Shown here: piece after piece, positions 43,318-52,498 of the stretch
Layout: every line of letters starts with the position of its first letter
Numbering within the stretch: the first letter of the stretch is position 1
Assembly (NCBI RefSeq): GCF_000807675.2
Contig: NZ_CP019962.1
Location: forward strand, 2,790,001 to 2,854,000
Origin: Eubacterium limosum
GTDB lineage: Bacteria; Bacillota; Clostridia; Eubacteriales; Eubacteriaceae
DNA: 64,000 bases
Direction of reading: 5' to 3'
Notes under the pieces: model-generated
What the model saw: the letters and a program-made list of their open reading frames with translations, nothing else
What the model was told of the DNA's origin: nothing
Databases searched by the model: none
Translations under genes and position numbers: made by a program

Positions 43318-45390
43318 ATGAGTAAACAAGAAAAACAAACGAAATTTATAACAAGAGATATACTCAAAGATGCCTTGATTGGATCTGTTAAAAAACTAAA
43401 TCCGGCCTACATGATTAAAAATCCAGTTATGTTTGTTGTTGAAATTGGATTTTTTATCTCACTGATACTGACCATTTTTCCAACTTTATTTGGAGATATT
43501 GGGGATGTCAGTCATCTGAGGCTTTATAATGGCATCGTAGCAGTTATTTTGTTGATTACGGTTCTTTTTGCAAACTTTGCTGAATCGGTAGCAGAAGGAC
43601 GAGGCCGCGCACAGGCAGAATCATTAAAGAAAACCAAAAAAGACACACAGGCCAGAGTTATCAGAACAGATGGAAGTGAAGAAACATTGAGCTCAAATGA
43701 ACTCAAGAAGGGCGATATTGTCTTTGTCAAGGCAGGAGAGATGATTCCGAACGACGGTGAGGTTATCGAAGGGATAGCATCAGTGGATGAATCGGCGATT
43801 ACTGGTGAATCAGCGCCGGTAGTGCGTGAAGCGGGAGGCGACTTTGCTTCTGTCACTGGTGGGACAACAGTTGTCAGCGATTGGCTGAAAATTAGAATTA
43901 CAGCGGACCCGGGTGAATCCTTTTTAGACAAGATGATCAAGCTGGTTGAAGGCGCTTCACGTCAGAAAACACCAAATGAGGTTGCTTTGACAACTCTGTT
44001 AGTTGGCTTAACCATCATTTTCTTATTGGTAATTGTCACATTGTATCCGCTTGCGGGCTATTCCGGTGTTCAGATTCCGATTTCGACGATGATTGCTCTG
44101 GCAGTTTGCCTTATACCAACGACCATCGGAGCGCTGCTCTCTGCAATTGGTATTGCCGGAATGGATCGTGTTACCCGGTTTAATGTTATCGCAATGTCCG
44201 GTAAGGCCGTTGAAGCCTGCGGAGATGTCAATACAATGATCCTGGATAAAACAGGGACGATTACCTATGGCAACCGCTTAGCGGCGGATTTTATCCCTGT
44301 TGGTGTAGAAAGTAAAAACGATTTAACGGATTATGCTGTGATGTGCTCTATCAATGATGAGACGCCAGAAGGGAAATCGACAGTTGAATTAGGCAAACAG
44401 CTCAATACAAAGGGTATAACAGAGGAAGCAAAAAATGCAGAATTTATTGAGTTCTCTGCTCAAACACGAATGAGCGGCATAGATCTGCCCGATGGTACAA
44501 CAATCCGTAAGGGCGCTTCGGATGCTATTATAGACCGCGTCAAAAAAATGGGTGGTGTCATTCCAAGAGATCTTGAAGAAACCGTAAATAATGTTGCGGC
44601 TCTTGGCGGAACACCTCTGGTAGTGTGTGTTAATGAGCGCATCTATGGGGTTATCTATCTGAAGGATACGGTAAAGCCTGGATTGGTAGAACGTTTTGAC
44701 CGCCTCCGCCAGATGGGGATTAAAACCGTTATGTGTACTGGGGACAATCCTCTGACAGCGGCCACCATTGCGAAGGAAGCAGGAGTTGACAGCTTTATCG
44801 CAGAATGTAAGCCAGAAGATAAGATTGAAGCTATCAAGAAAGAACAGGCTGAAGGAAAGCTGGTGGCAATGACCGGTGACGGAACAAATGACGCCCCGGC
44901 ACTGGCGCAGGCAGATGTCGGCTTGGCAATGAACAGTGGGACAACGGCTGCAAAAGAAGCCGCAAATATGGTGGATCTTGATTCAAACCCGACCAAAATT
45001 CTCGAAGTTGTTGAGATTGGAAAGCAGCTGTTAATCACACGTGGCGCCTTGACAACTTTCAGTATTGCCAACGACATCGCGAAATACTTTGCTATTATTC
45101 CGGCGATGTTTACATTGGCAATTCCTCAGATGCAGATTCTTAACATTATGCATTTGTCTACTCCCTACAGTGCTATTTTATCAGCGTTAATTTTTAATGC
45201 GGTGATTATTCCACTTTTAATCCCGTTAGCAATGCGCGGCGTCAAGTATAAGCCCATGAAATCAGAATCCATGCTGCTGCGCAACATTCTGATATATGGC
45301 CTTGGAGGCGTGATTGTGCCTTTTATAGGGATAAAACTCATAGACCTGATCATTGCGCCACTGGTCATGGCGATCGGGCTGGGAATATAA
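43318..45390 (+). CDS. kdpB: Potassium-transporting P-type ATPase subunit KdpB
   Basis: The protein has 690 residues. P-type ATPase hallmarks are all present: the TGES actuator in [15 protein letters not shown] near residue 159, the phosphorylated Asp in [13 protein letters not shown] near 305, and the hinge [18 protein letters not shown] near 515. It powers K+ uptake through KdpA. AAAGGAAGG precedes its start, 17 bases after kdpA. Confidence 0.98.
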   Translation: MSKQEKQTKFITRDILKDALIGSVKKLNPAYMIKNPVMFVVEIGFFISLILTIFPTLFGDIGDVSHLRLYNGIVAVILLITVLFANFAESVAEGRGRAQAESLKKTKKDTQARVIRTDGSEETLSSNELKKGDIVFVKAGEMIPNDGEVIEGIASVDESAITGESAPVVREAGGDFASVTGGTTVVSDWLKIRITADPGESFLDKMIKLVEGASRQKTPNEVALTTLLVGLTIIFLLVIVTLYPLAGYSGVQIPISTMIALAVCLIPTTIGALLSAIGIAGMDRVTRFNVIAMSGKAVEACGDVNTMILDKTGTITYGNRLAADFIPVGVESKNDLTDYAVMCSINDETPEGKSTVELGKQLNTKGITEEAKNAEFIEFSAQTRMSGIDLPDGTTIRKGASDAIIDRVKKMGGVIPRDLEETVNNVAALGGTPLVVCVNERIYGVIYLKDTVKPGLVERFDRLRQMGIKTVMCTGDNPLTAATIAKEAGVDSFIAECKPEDKIEAIKKEQAEGKLVAMTGDGTNDAPALAQADVGLAMNSGTTAAKEAANMVDLDSNPTKILEVVEIGKQLLITRGALTTFSIANDIAKYFAIIPAMFTLAIPQMQILNIMHLSTPYSAILSALIFNAVIIPLLIPLAMRGVKYKPMKSESMLLRNILIYGLGGVIVPFIGIKLIDLIIAPLVMAIGLGI

Positions 45391-45407
45391 GAAAGGATTG
45401 ATTTATA

Positions 45408-46052
45408 ATGAAAGAAATCATCACGACAACGCTAAAGCCTGCTTTATTAGTAACCATTGTTTTACTGGTAATATGTGGTTTGCTTTATCCGCTCGCGCTG
45501 ACAGGTATTGGACAGCTTGCCTTTAACCATCAGGCGAACGGCAGCATTATCACCGTTAACGGCAAGGAAGTGGGATCAGAACATGTTGGTCAGCAGTTTA
45601 CAGAGCCATATTTCCTGAAGGGACGTGTCTCTGCCTATAATTATAACACTTACACAGAAGAAGACTTGCAGATAGATCCGGAAACGGGAGAGGCGAACTA
45701 CACAGGCGTCGCATCAGGCGGTTCAAACTATGGAAACAGTAACCCTGAGCTGCAGGCCCGCGTGGAAGAAAGCATCAATGAATTTTTAGCGGCCAATCCA
45801 GGTGTCAAACGCGAGGACATTCCAGCTGATCTGATGACAGCCTCTGGTTCTGGGCTCGACCCGGATATCTCACCGGCATCTGCTGAGATTCAGGTGCCAG
45901 CTGTTTCAATGGCAAGCGGTATTCCGGAGGATGAGCTGCGGCAAATGATTGCCGATAATACGGAAGGTAAGGTTTTAGGCATTTTTGGTCAGGACCGTGT
46001 TAATGTGTTAAAAGTAAATATTGAGATTGCTCAAAAAATGGGCCTTTTATAA
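45408..46052 (+). CDS. kdpC: Potassium-transporting ATPase subunit KdpC
   Basis: The protein has 214 residues, slightly longer than the usual 190 or so. One N-terminal membrane helix (ALLVTIVLLVICGLLYPLAL) is followed by the extracytoplasmic part with QANGSIITVNGKEVGSEHVGQQF, SGGSNYGNSNPEL and SGLDPDISPASAEIQ, as in the family. It completes the KdpFABC set and ends at a terminator. Confidence 0.95.
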   Translation: MKEIITTTLKPALLVTIVLLVICGLLYPLALTGIGQLAFNHQANGSIITVNGKEVGSEHVGQQFTEPYFLKGRVSAYNYNTYTEEDLQIDPETGEANYTGVASGGSNYGNSNPELQARVEESINEFLAANPGVKREDIPADLMTASGSGLDPDISPASAEIQVPAVSMASGIPEDELRQMIADNTEGKVLGIFGQDRVNVLKVNIEIAQKMGLL

Positions 46053-46104
46053 ACCTGAGAAGAACATCATAATTTTAAGCAGTAACATTTCTGTAAAATA
46101 ACAG

Positions 46105-46154
46105 CCGTATATGAGCCAGCAATATTTTGTCTGGCAAGCATATACGGTTTTTTT
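46105..46154 (+). terminator. Terminator of the kdp operon
   Basis: CCGTATATG and CATATACGG pair around a nested GCCAG/CTGGC stem, followed by TTTTTTT. Confidence 0.85.
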
Positions 46155-46173
46155 GATTTTTTGAAAAAAACGC

Positions 46174-46204
46174 TTGACTTGAAGTGAACTTCAAGTGCTA
46201 AGCT
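46174..46204 (+). promoter_or_regulatory. MerR-type promoter with palindromic operator
   Basis: TTGACT (46174-46179) and TAAGCT (46199-46204) are 19 bases apart, longer than usual. The spacer is filled with the palindrome ACTTGAAG-TGAA-CTTCAAGT (46177-46196). A palindrome in an overlong spacer is the mark of MerR-family activation. The sequence resembles AdhR/YraB-type operators. No MerR gene is in the window. Confidence 0.7.
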
Positions 46205-46230
46205 AGGGGATGTAGAAAAGAGGGAATAAA

Positions 46231-46977
46231 ATGACAGAAAAATCAAAGGAATACTTTAGTGGACTTTTTTCAGAAAACGACGGGAGCCTGTTTGGGACAG
46301 ATCCTGAGTTTACAGATTTTTTCAGCCGTTTCGCGTTCGATGAAGTGCCAAACCAGGATGATTTGGACACGCATACCCGTACATTGGCGATTTTGGCAGC
46401 ACTGATCGGCTGCCAGGGCGTAGAATTGTTCAGGGACATGCTGCCTGAAGCCATAGATTACAAAGTGACACCCGTTGAGGTGAAGGAAATGATCTATCAG
46501 GCAACGGCCTATCTTGGAATCGGCCGGGTATATCCCTTTCTAAGGGCAGCCAATAAGGAATTTACAGACCTGGGTGTAAAGCTGCCATTGCCAGGGCAGG
46601 CAACAATAACGGCAAATGACCGTGTTGAAGCCGGAGAGCAGCTTCAGGTCGATATTTTTGGTGAGCAGATGAAAGGTTTCGCTGAATCTGGCCCTGAGGA
46701 GAGCCGGCATATCAATAAGTGGCTGTCAGGCAATTGCTTTGGGAATTATTATACCAGGACAGGGCTTGATCAGCGCGAGCGTGAAATGATCACCTTTTGC
46801 TTTTTAGCTGCCCAGGGGGGCTGTGAGCCGCAGCTCATAAGCCATGCGGCGGCTAACATGCGTATTGGTAATGATAAGGCATTTCTAATTAAAGTTATTT
46901 CCCAGTGTATCCCTTATATTGGGTATCCACGCAGTCTAAACGCACTGCGGTGTGTCAGCGAGGCAGAAAAAGAATAA
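46231..46977 (+). CDS. Carboxymuconolactone decarboxylase-family protein (two-domain)
   Basis: The protein has 248 residues with two CMD-like halves: the first near 40-105 (TRTLAILAALIGCQGVEL, then KVTPVEVKEMIYQATAYLG), the second near 155-235 (NYYTRTGLDQREREMITFCFLAAQ). The CxxC of AhpD peroxidase-type members is not seen. In Firmicutes such genes often pair with aldo/keto reductases under MerR control in electrophile or aldehyde response. Here an aldo/keto reductase follows after 22 bases. Confidence 0.83.
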   Translation: MTEKSKEYFSGLFSENDGSLFGTDPEFTDFFSRFAFDEVPNQDDLDTHTRTLAILAALIGCQGVELFRDMLPEAIDYKVTPVEVKEMIYQATAYLGIGRVYPFLRAANKEFTDLGVKLPLPGQATITANDRVEAGEQLQVDIFGEQMKGFAESGPEESRHINKWLSGNCFGNYYTRTGLDQREREMITFCFLAAQGGCEPQLISHAAANMRIGNDKAFLIKVISQCIPYIGYPRSLNALRCVSEAEKE

Positions 46978-46999
46978 GCATAAGAAGGAGTTAGTGAAA

Positions 47000-48139
47000 A
47001 TGATTTATAAAGAATTTCAGGATTTAAAACTTTCAGCCCTGGGGTTTGGCGCGATGCGCCTTCCAGTAAAAGATAATGACCCGAATGCGGCCATTGATGA
47101 GGCAGCAGCTGCGAAAATGGTTGACGAAGCCATTAAAAATGGGATCAACTATTTTGATACGGCGTATGGCTACCATAACGGCCAGTCAGAGATTGTGATG
47201 GGAAAAATATTGAGCAATTACCCGCGTGAAAGCTACTATCTGGCCACCAAATTTCCAGGCTACGACCTGTCCAATATGAGCCGGGTAGAGGCGATTTTTG
47301 AGGAACAGCTGAGAAAATGCGGAGTTGATTACTTTGATTTTTACCTGTTCCACAATGTGTATGAAAAAAATATTGATCCCTATATGGATGAAAAGAACGG
47401 GATAATGGAATACCTCCTGAAGCAGAAGGCTGCGGGCCGGATAAAACATCTGGGATTTTCTGCCCACGGCAGGTATGATACCATCAAACGCTTTCTGGAG
47501 GCCTACAGCGACCATCTGGAGTTTTGCCAGATACAGCTGAATTATCTGGACTGGACCCTTCAGGACGCCAAGGCCAAGGTAGAGCTGCTCAATGAATATC
47601 ATATGCCGATCTGGGTGATGGAGCCGCTTCGCGGCGGTAAGCTGGCAAGCCTTTCGGATGAGAATATGGCAAAACTCAGAGCATTTCGTCCGGAAGCAGG
47701 CGCACCGGAGTGGGCGTTTCGATTTTTACAGTCGATCCCTGAGGTGACAATGGTACTTTCGGGCATGTCGAATGAAGAACAGCTAAGGGTCAATATGGCA
47801 GTCTATGAGGAGGAAAAACCGGTAAATGAGCAGGAGCTGGACTGTCTCATGGAGGTGGCAGACAGCATGGTGGACAGTCTCCCGTGTACAGCATGCCGCT
47901 ACTGCACCACCTATTGCCCCAAAGAACTGGATATTCCAACCATTCTATCACTTTATAATGACGCCCGCTTTACCAACAGTGTTATCACACAGATGGCCGT
48001 GGGCGCCATGCCGGAAGAAAAACAGCCGAGTGCCTGCATTGGCTGTAAAAGCTGTGAGGAGGTCTGTCCGCAGCAGCTCAAAATTTCCTCGGCCATGACT
48101 GATTTTGTGGATATACTAAACCAGCCAGCTGGGTTATAA
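47000..48139 (+). CDS. Aldo/keto reductase with C-terminal ferredoxin domain
   Basis: The protein has 379 residues from the ATG at 47000, preceded by AAGGAG. The N-terminal TIM barrel has the AKR pieces FGAMRLPV, NYFDTAYGYHNGQSE with the catalytic Asp and Tyr near 53-58, and KHLGFSAHG. From about residue 300 two Cys clusters follow (CTACRYCTTYCPKEL and CIGCKSCEEVCPQQL), which should bind two 4Fe-4S centres. The domain order suggests ferredoxin-linked reduction of carbonyl compounds. It is co-transcribed with the CMD protein under the MerR-type promoter. Confidence 0.9.
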   Translation: MIYKEFQDLKLSALGFGAMRLPVKDNDPNAAIDEAAAAKMVDEAIKNGINYFDTAYGYHNGQSEIVMGKILSNYPRESYYLATKFPGYDLSNMSRVEAIFEEQLRKCGVDYFDFYLFHNVYEKNIDPYMDEKNGIMEYLLKQKAAGRIKHLGFSAHGRYDTIKRFLEAYSDHLEFCQIQLNYLDWTLQDAKAKVELLNEYHMPIWVMEPLRGGKLASLSDENMAKLRAFRPEAGAPEWAFRFLQSIPEVTMVLSGMSNEEQLRVNMAVYEEEKPVNEQELDCLMEVADSMVDSLPCTACRYCTTYCPKELDIPTILSLYNDARFTNSVITQMAVGAMPEEKQPSACIGCKSCEEVCPQQLKISSAMTDFVDILNQPAGL

Positions 48140-48170
48140 TAGGTTATGAAAGTACGAACATAAACAGAGC

Positions 48171-48209
48171 AAAAGCCCTGAAAAGACAATACTTTTCAGG
48201 GCTTTTTTG
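48171..48209 (+). terminator. Terminator after the aldo/keto reductase
   Basis: AAAAGCCCTGAAAAG and CTTTTCAGGGCTTTT pair around a short ACAATA loop and are followed by more T. It lies directly before the pentapeptide-repeat frame. Confidence 0.9.
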
Positions 48210-48228
48210 ATGGAAAGAAGGGATTGCT

Positions 48229-49065
48229 ATAAAAAAGCTGCATAATGAAATAAAAACAGATCAATACAGAGAGCTCACCATTGACTGTGAAAACTGCTGT
48301 GGGCTGTGCTGTGTCGCCCTGTATTTTTCAAAGAATGAAGGGTTCCCGGAAAATAAGCGGGCAGGCAAGCCCTGTGTCAATTTACAGAAGAACTTCAGAT
48401 GCAGGGTACATACTGAGCTTGAAAAAAGGAAACTAAAGGGCTGTATGGCCTATGATTGTTTTGGAGCAGGACAAAAGGTGACGCAGACAGTTTATCATGG
48501 GAAAAGCTGGAAGGATAAAGATGTTAAGCCTGATGAAATGTACCGGGTATTTCTTGCGGTATATCAGCTCCACCAGATGCTCTGGTATTTGAACGAAGCG
48601 GCGCTGCTGATTCCCGCAGCGGACATCTATGGAGTAATTGAAAGTGCCATTCAGGATTTAGACAGGCTGACCCGGCAGACACCAGAGGCGCTGCTGAAGC
48701 TTGATCTGGAAGCATGCCGCGAGAAGACAAACCGGCTTTTAAAAGAGGTCTGGCACAGGGTTCAGAATACGGTAAAATCAACTGTTGAACCCCAAAAATC
48801 AGTAGATTTTATCGGTAAAGATTTCAAAAAAGCAGTGCTGGACGGACAGGACTTTAGCATGAGCCTGCTCATTGCGGCCAATTTGGAGGGATGTTCTCTA
48901 GGAGGTGCTAATTTTCTGGGGGCAGACCTCAGAGATGCAAATTTAAAGAATGCCGACCTGCGTGAAAGTATTTTCCTGACGCAGGCCCAGGTTAATACCG
49001 CAAAAGGAAATGCGTATACTAAGTTGCCTGAATTTGTAACATGTCCAAAAACTTGGAGAAAATGA
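48229..49065 (+). CDS. Pentapeptide-repeat protein with Cys-rich N-terminus, abnormal start
   Basis: The frame opens after a TGA at 48208-48210 and has no ATG, GTG or TTG before the Met at 48445. Yet the family-conserved N-terminal Cys cluster (ENCCGLCCVALYF, then GKPCVNL, FRCRVH, GCMAYDCFG) lies upstream of that Met, so the true start must be earlier. GAAAGAAGGG (48213-48222) is well placed for ATA at 48229, which I give as the provisional start (278 residues). Helical middle; pentapeptide repeats near residues 205-255 (AANLEGCSLGGANFLGADL). The function is unknown. The gene lies 20 bases after a terminator, so its own promoter may be lost. Confidence 0.65.
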   Translation: MKKLHNEIKTDQYRELTIDCENCCGLCCVALYFSKNEGFPENKRAGKPCVNLQKNFRCRVHTELEKRKLKGCMAYDCFGAGQKVTQTVYHGKSWKDKDVKPDEMYRVFLAVYQLHQMLWYLNEAALLIPAADIYGVIESAIQDLDRLTRQTPEALLKLDLEACREKTNRLLKEVWHRVQNTVKSTVEPQKSVDFIGKDFKKAVLDGQDFSMSLLIAANLEGCSLGGANFLGADLRDANLKNADLRESIFLTQAQVNTAKGNAYTKLPEFVTCPKTWRK

Positions 49066-49223
49066 CAGGCTGCAGAATTTTAGCAGGGACAAAAGAAACC
49101 CTTTAAATCAGCCAAATTACTTGTGTTTATGCGAATTATCATGTAAAATAAAAACAAGTCTATTTTAGCTTGGTTTCTTATAAATGTGAGTTAAAATAAT
49201 TTAAGATGATGAAAGGGAAACGG

Positions 49224-51509
49224 ATGATTGATAAAGATAACCAGCACAGCTTTGTAAAAACCTATGTGATTGCGGTCATTATCTGTATTGGATTCCTTGC
49301 TTTCAGTCTTTTGTTCATTTTTCACATTATGAGATTGAATCAGCAGGAAAGCGCCAACTACCTTAACGAATCGGCCCAGCAAAGCCAGACCTCTGTGGAG
49401 AAGCAGATCAGCGGTGATTTTCAAACGCTGGACGGCATTGCGGAGTGTGTCGGCGATCTGGATGTTTTAAACGCAGACCAGATCGGCCAGCTGCTCAAGA
49501 GGATCAATGACAACAATGTCTTTATCCGGATGGGATTTGCGGATAAAAACGGTATTATTGATTTTTATGATATTAATGGGGATACCCATAAAAATATAGA
49601 TATTTCAAGGGAATATTTTTTCAACGACGCCCTGACAGGTAAAGATGTGATCTCACGCACGGTAGAAGATCCAATAAATCCAGGGCAGTATATCAATTAT
49701 TATGCGGTACCTATACGACATAACAACGAGGTAGTCGGGGTGCTCTGTGCGGTCAATGAGGCATCAGTGCTCCGAAAGATAATTGACACGCCGGTCTTTA
49801 ATGACCGGGGATTTACCAATATTATCGACAGCAGCGGTGATATCATCATGCGTTCAGCGCAGACTGGTGAACGCTATAGCAATGTGACCAAGCTGAATGA
49901 GCTTGGAATATTGTCTGTCGGGGAACAGGAAAAACTAAATCAGGCTTTAAAAGAGGGCAAAAGCCTTAGCTTTGTCTATGACAGCGAAGATGGTAAGGAG
50001 ATGGCTGTGTTAGAGCCTGTTGGTATCAACGGGTGGTTTATTTTAACCGTCGCACCTCAGTCCATCGTTAGAGATTATTATAATAAAACCGCCATTGGCA
50101 TGATTTTGATTGTGCTGGCTGCCTGTCTGATTTTTCTTTATCTCTTGTACCATCAGAGCAAAATTATGTCTAAAAGCCGGAATGAGCTTTTGAGAGCCGC
50201 CTATGTTGATCCCCTGACTGGACAGCGTAACAACACGCGTTTCCGTATTGATGGGGAAGAGGTACTGAAGGAGAACAAGAACGCCCCCTATGGTATCTGG
50301 TACTGCGATATAAAGAAATTTAAATTTTTAAATGACTTATATGGCTATGAAAATGGCGATAAAATACTGAAATGCTTATCGGATATTTTGCTGGATCACA
50401 GCAGAAAGGACGATCTTTTCTGTCGGGTTTCGGCGGATAACTTTGCCGGTATCCGTTCTTATCATGAACGTGTTGAGCTTACGGATTGGTTTAACGAGCT
50501 GGTCTGGGAAATCTCGGAATCAGTGATGGACAAAACCAGACATCTGCCCATCGAGCTTTGCATGGGTATATACTGTACCGATGACCAGTCTGAACAGCTT
50601 ACACTCAATGATATGATTGACCGCGCGAATATGGCGCAAAAATCCATCAAGGATCAAGTCGGCAGTCAGATGACCTTTTATACAGAAGAAATTCGAAACC
50701 AGACCATCAAGGAAACCGAGATGGAAGCTCTTGGCAAAGAAGCGCTCGAAAAAGAAGAGTTTGTCATCTATATGCAGCCTAAGGTTAACATACAAAAGAA
50801 TAATATCATTGCCGGAGCCGAAGCTCTGGTCCGCTGGAACAGCCGCCAGAAAGGGATGATCTCCCCAGGCGAGTTTATTCCGTTATTTGAAAAGACCGGT
50901 TTGGTCGTTGATCTTGATCGATATATGTTTGAGAAGGCCTGCCACTGGCTCAGAAATTATCTGGACGCTGGACGGCCAGCTCTTAATGTGGCTGTCAACG
51001 TCTCACGGCTTGGCTTATTCCAGAAGGACTTTGTAGAGTATTATTCTGGAATCAAACAGAAATACCGGATTCCAGACTTTCTGCTTGAGCTGGAATTTAC
51101 AGAGAGCGTGATGCTGGATGACTCCAGTACATTTAAAAATGTGGTCGAGATCTTAAAGAAAAATGGTTTCCGTTGTTCTCTGGATGATTTTGGCTCAGGG
51201 TATTCCTCGCTGAATGTGCTGAAAAACCTTTCCATTGATATTTTAAAACTTGATATTCTTTTCTTCAAAGAGGGGACAGACCTTCGAAGAGAAAGGGTGG
51301 TCATCGCGAATACAGTGGCCATGGCAAAGGAATTAAATATCAAGACCATTGCTGAAGGAGTCGAAGATACGGAACAGGTCGAGTTTTTAAAGAGTATCGG
51401 CTGTGATGTGGTACAGGGCTATGTATTTTCCAGACCGATGCCTCTGATGGAATTTGATGAGATGTTAAAAACATTGAGGGGACGGTCGATTGACGTCCTG
51501 AAAGACTAA
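49224..51509 (+). CDS. Cache-type sensor with degenerate GGDEF and EAL domains (c-di-GMP phosphodiesterase)
   Basis: The protein has 761 residues. I prefer the ATG at 49224, behind GAAAGGGAAAC, over two ATGs at 49206 and 49209. A first membrane helix lies near 11-35, a dCache-like extracytoplasmic sensor follows to about 290, and a second helix at 297-318. The GGDEF domain (about 335-490) keeps DIKKFKFLNDLYGYENGDK but has SADNF where GGDEF should be, so it is likely inactive. The EAL domain (about 515-755) keeps AEALVRW, ELEFTES, DDFGSGYSSL, EGVEDTEQ and QGYVFSRPM. It should hydrolyse c-di-GMP in response to an external ligand. Confidence 0.88.
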   Translation: MIDKDNQHSFVKTYVIAVIICIGFLAFSLLFIFHIMRLNQQESANYLNESAQQSQTSVEKQISGDFQTLDGIAECVGDLDVLNADQIGQLLKRINDNNVFIRMGFADKNGIIDFYDINGDTHKNIDISREYFFNDALTGKDVISRTVEDPINPGQYINYYAVPIRHNNEVVGVLCAVNEASVLRKIIDTPVFNDRGFTNIIDSSGDIIMRSAQTGERYSNVTKLNELGILSVGEQEKLNQALKEGKSLSFVYDSEDGKEMAVLEPVGINGWFILTVAPQSIVRDYYNKTAIGMILIVLAACLIFLYLLYHQSKIMSKSRNELLRAAYVDPLTGQRNNTRFRIDGEEVLKENKNAPYGIWYCDIKKFKFLNDLYGYENGDKILKCLSDILLDHSRKDDLFCRVSADNFAGIRSYHERVELTDWFNELVWEISESVMDKTRHLPIELCMGIYCTDDQSEQLTLNDMIDRANMAQKSIKDQVGSQMTFYTEEIRNQTIKETEMEALGKEALEKEEFVIYMQPKVNIQKNNIIAGAEALVRWNSRQKGMISPGEFIPLFEKTGLVVDLDRYMFEKACHWLRNYLDAGRPALNVAVNVSRLGLFQKDFVEYYSGIKQKYRIPDFLLELEFTESVMLDDSSTFKNVVEILKKNGFRCSLDDFGSGYSSLNVLKNLSIDILKLDILFFKEGTDLRRERVVIANTVAMAKELNIKTIAEGVEDTEQVEFLKSIGCDVVQGYVFSRPMPLMEFDEMLKTLRGRSIDVLKD

Positions 51510-51514
51510 TAATG

Positions 51515-51546
51515 ACGGCTTCCCGCTTAGGGAGGCCGTTTTTTTA
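51515..51546 (+). terminator. Rho-independent terminator
   Basis: ACGGCTTCCC and GGGAGGCCGT pair around GCTTA, followed by TTTTTT. It ends the EAL gene transcript. Confidence 0.85.
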
Positions 51547-51627
51547 CTGTTAAAAAACATTGACGAACGATTGTTTTGGTAATATAATAGATACAAATAA
51601 ATGTTCTTTAAAAAAGGAGCTGATCGA

Positions 51628-51897
51628 ATGAATGTATATTATGATGTGAAACAGGTTGGTTTTTGCTTTGATCAGAACAGGATTCCGGTCACTCTGCTCA
51701 CTGACCAGAGGCAATTTCGTATTAACAAGGTCTTTGATACACGGCATGTGCTGCTGACCGGCGGCAGGGCTGTGCGCTATACCTGTCTGATTGAGGGAAA
51801 GGTAAGGTATCTGTATTTTTGGAATGGGCGATGGCTTTTGGAAGGGCACGAGCGAACAGAAGAACAGGAAGACGCTGGTGAGATCCTGTATATGTAA
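51628..51897 (+). CDS. Small protein of unknown function
   Basis: The protein has 89 residues from the ATG at 51628, preceded by AAAAAAGGAG. The sequence is beta-rich with many aromatic residues, ending in a WNGRWLLEGHERTEEQED stretch that looks like a small barrel. It might belong to a DUF6504-like group, but I am not sure. It has no signal peptide and stands alone. Confidence 0.6.
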   Translation: MNVYYDVKQVGFCFDQNRIPVTLLTDQRQFRINKVFDTRHVLLTGGRAVRYTCLIEGKVRYLYFWNGRWLLEGHERTEEQEDAGEILYM

Positions 51898-52030
51898 GAT
51901 AAATTATTGTAATTTAAAGGAGAATCATAATATCCTCTGAAATTTGTGTTAAAATGGAACTTAGTGTTTATTATCCGTTGAAAATGGGAATGATAATATA
52001 CTGGTAAAATTTACAGAAAAGGAGGAAGTT

Positions 52031-52426
52031 ATGGATACGAAGTTGATTCTGGCCATTATTGCCATCACGCTGGCTCTGGTATTTTATACCATTGGGGTAT
52101 TTGGCGAGCGCAGAGCAAAGACCCTGAAAAAACAGCACGTTATTATTTTTTGGCTGGGGCTGTTGTGCGATACGACAGGTACAACCATCATGAGCCTTAT
52201 CGCCCGTTCTGGGGTTAAGGCCATCTCACCGGCGGCTCAGATGCTGCACAGTGTCACTGGTGTTGTTGCCATTGCCCTGATGCTGTTTCATGCAGTCTGG
52301 TCCACATGGGTCCTGAACAAAGGCGATGCGAAAAAAAAGGAAGCCTTTCATAAGTTCAGCATTGTCGTCTGGGCAATTTGGCTGATCCCCTATATTTTAG
52401 GCGCTTTTGTCGGGATGTCCGCGTAA
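52031..52426 (+). CDS. HsmA/TIGR03987-family membrane protein
   Basis: The protein has 131 residues with four membrane segments. The opening LILAIIAITLALVFYTIGVF, then FWLGLLCDTTGTTIMSLIA, LHSVTGVVAIALMLFHAVW and FHKFSIVVWAIWLIPYILG match this family. Function in the cell is unclear. GGAGG precedes its start, and a terminator follows. Confidence 0.8.
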   Translation: MDTKLILAIIAITLALVFYTIGVFGERRAKTLKKQHVIIFWLGLLCDTTGTTIMSLIARSGVKAISPAAQMLHSVTGVVAIALMLFHAVWSTWVLNKGDAKKKEAFHKFSIVVWAIWLIPYILGAFVGMSA

Positions 52427-52438
52427 GAGAGGTAATAA

Positions 52439-52480
52439 AAAAGCACTTTACAGAATAAAATGTAAAGTGCTTTTTTTATA
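52439..52480. terminator. Bidirectional terminator
   Basis: AAGCACTTTACA and TGTAAAGTGCTT pair around GAATAAAA, with A-rich and T-rich flanks. It serves the plus-strand membrane protein gene and the convergent guaB. Confidence 0.9.
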
Positions 52481-52498
52481 AAGGTTTTGAGGCTGATC

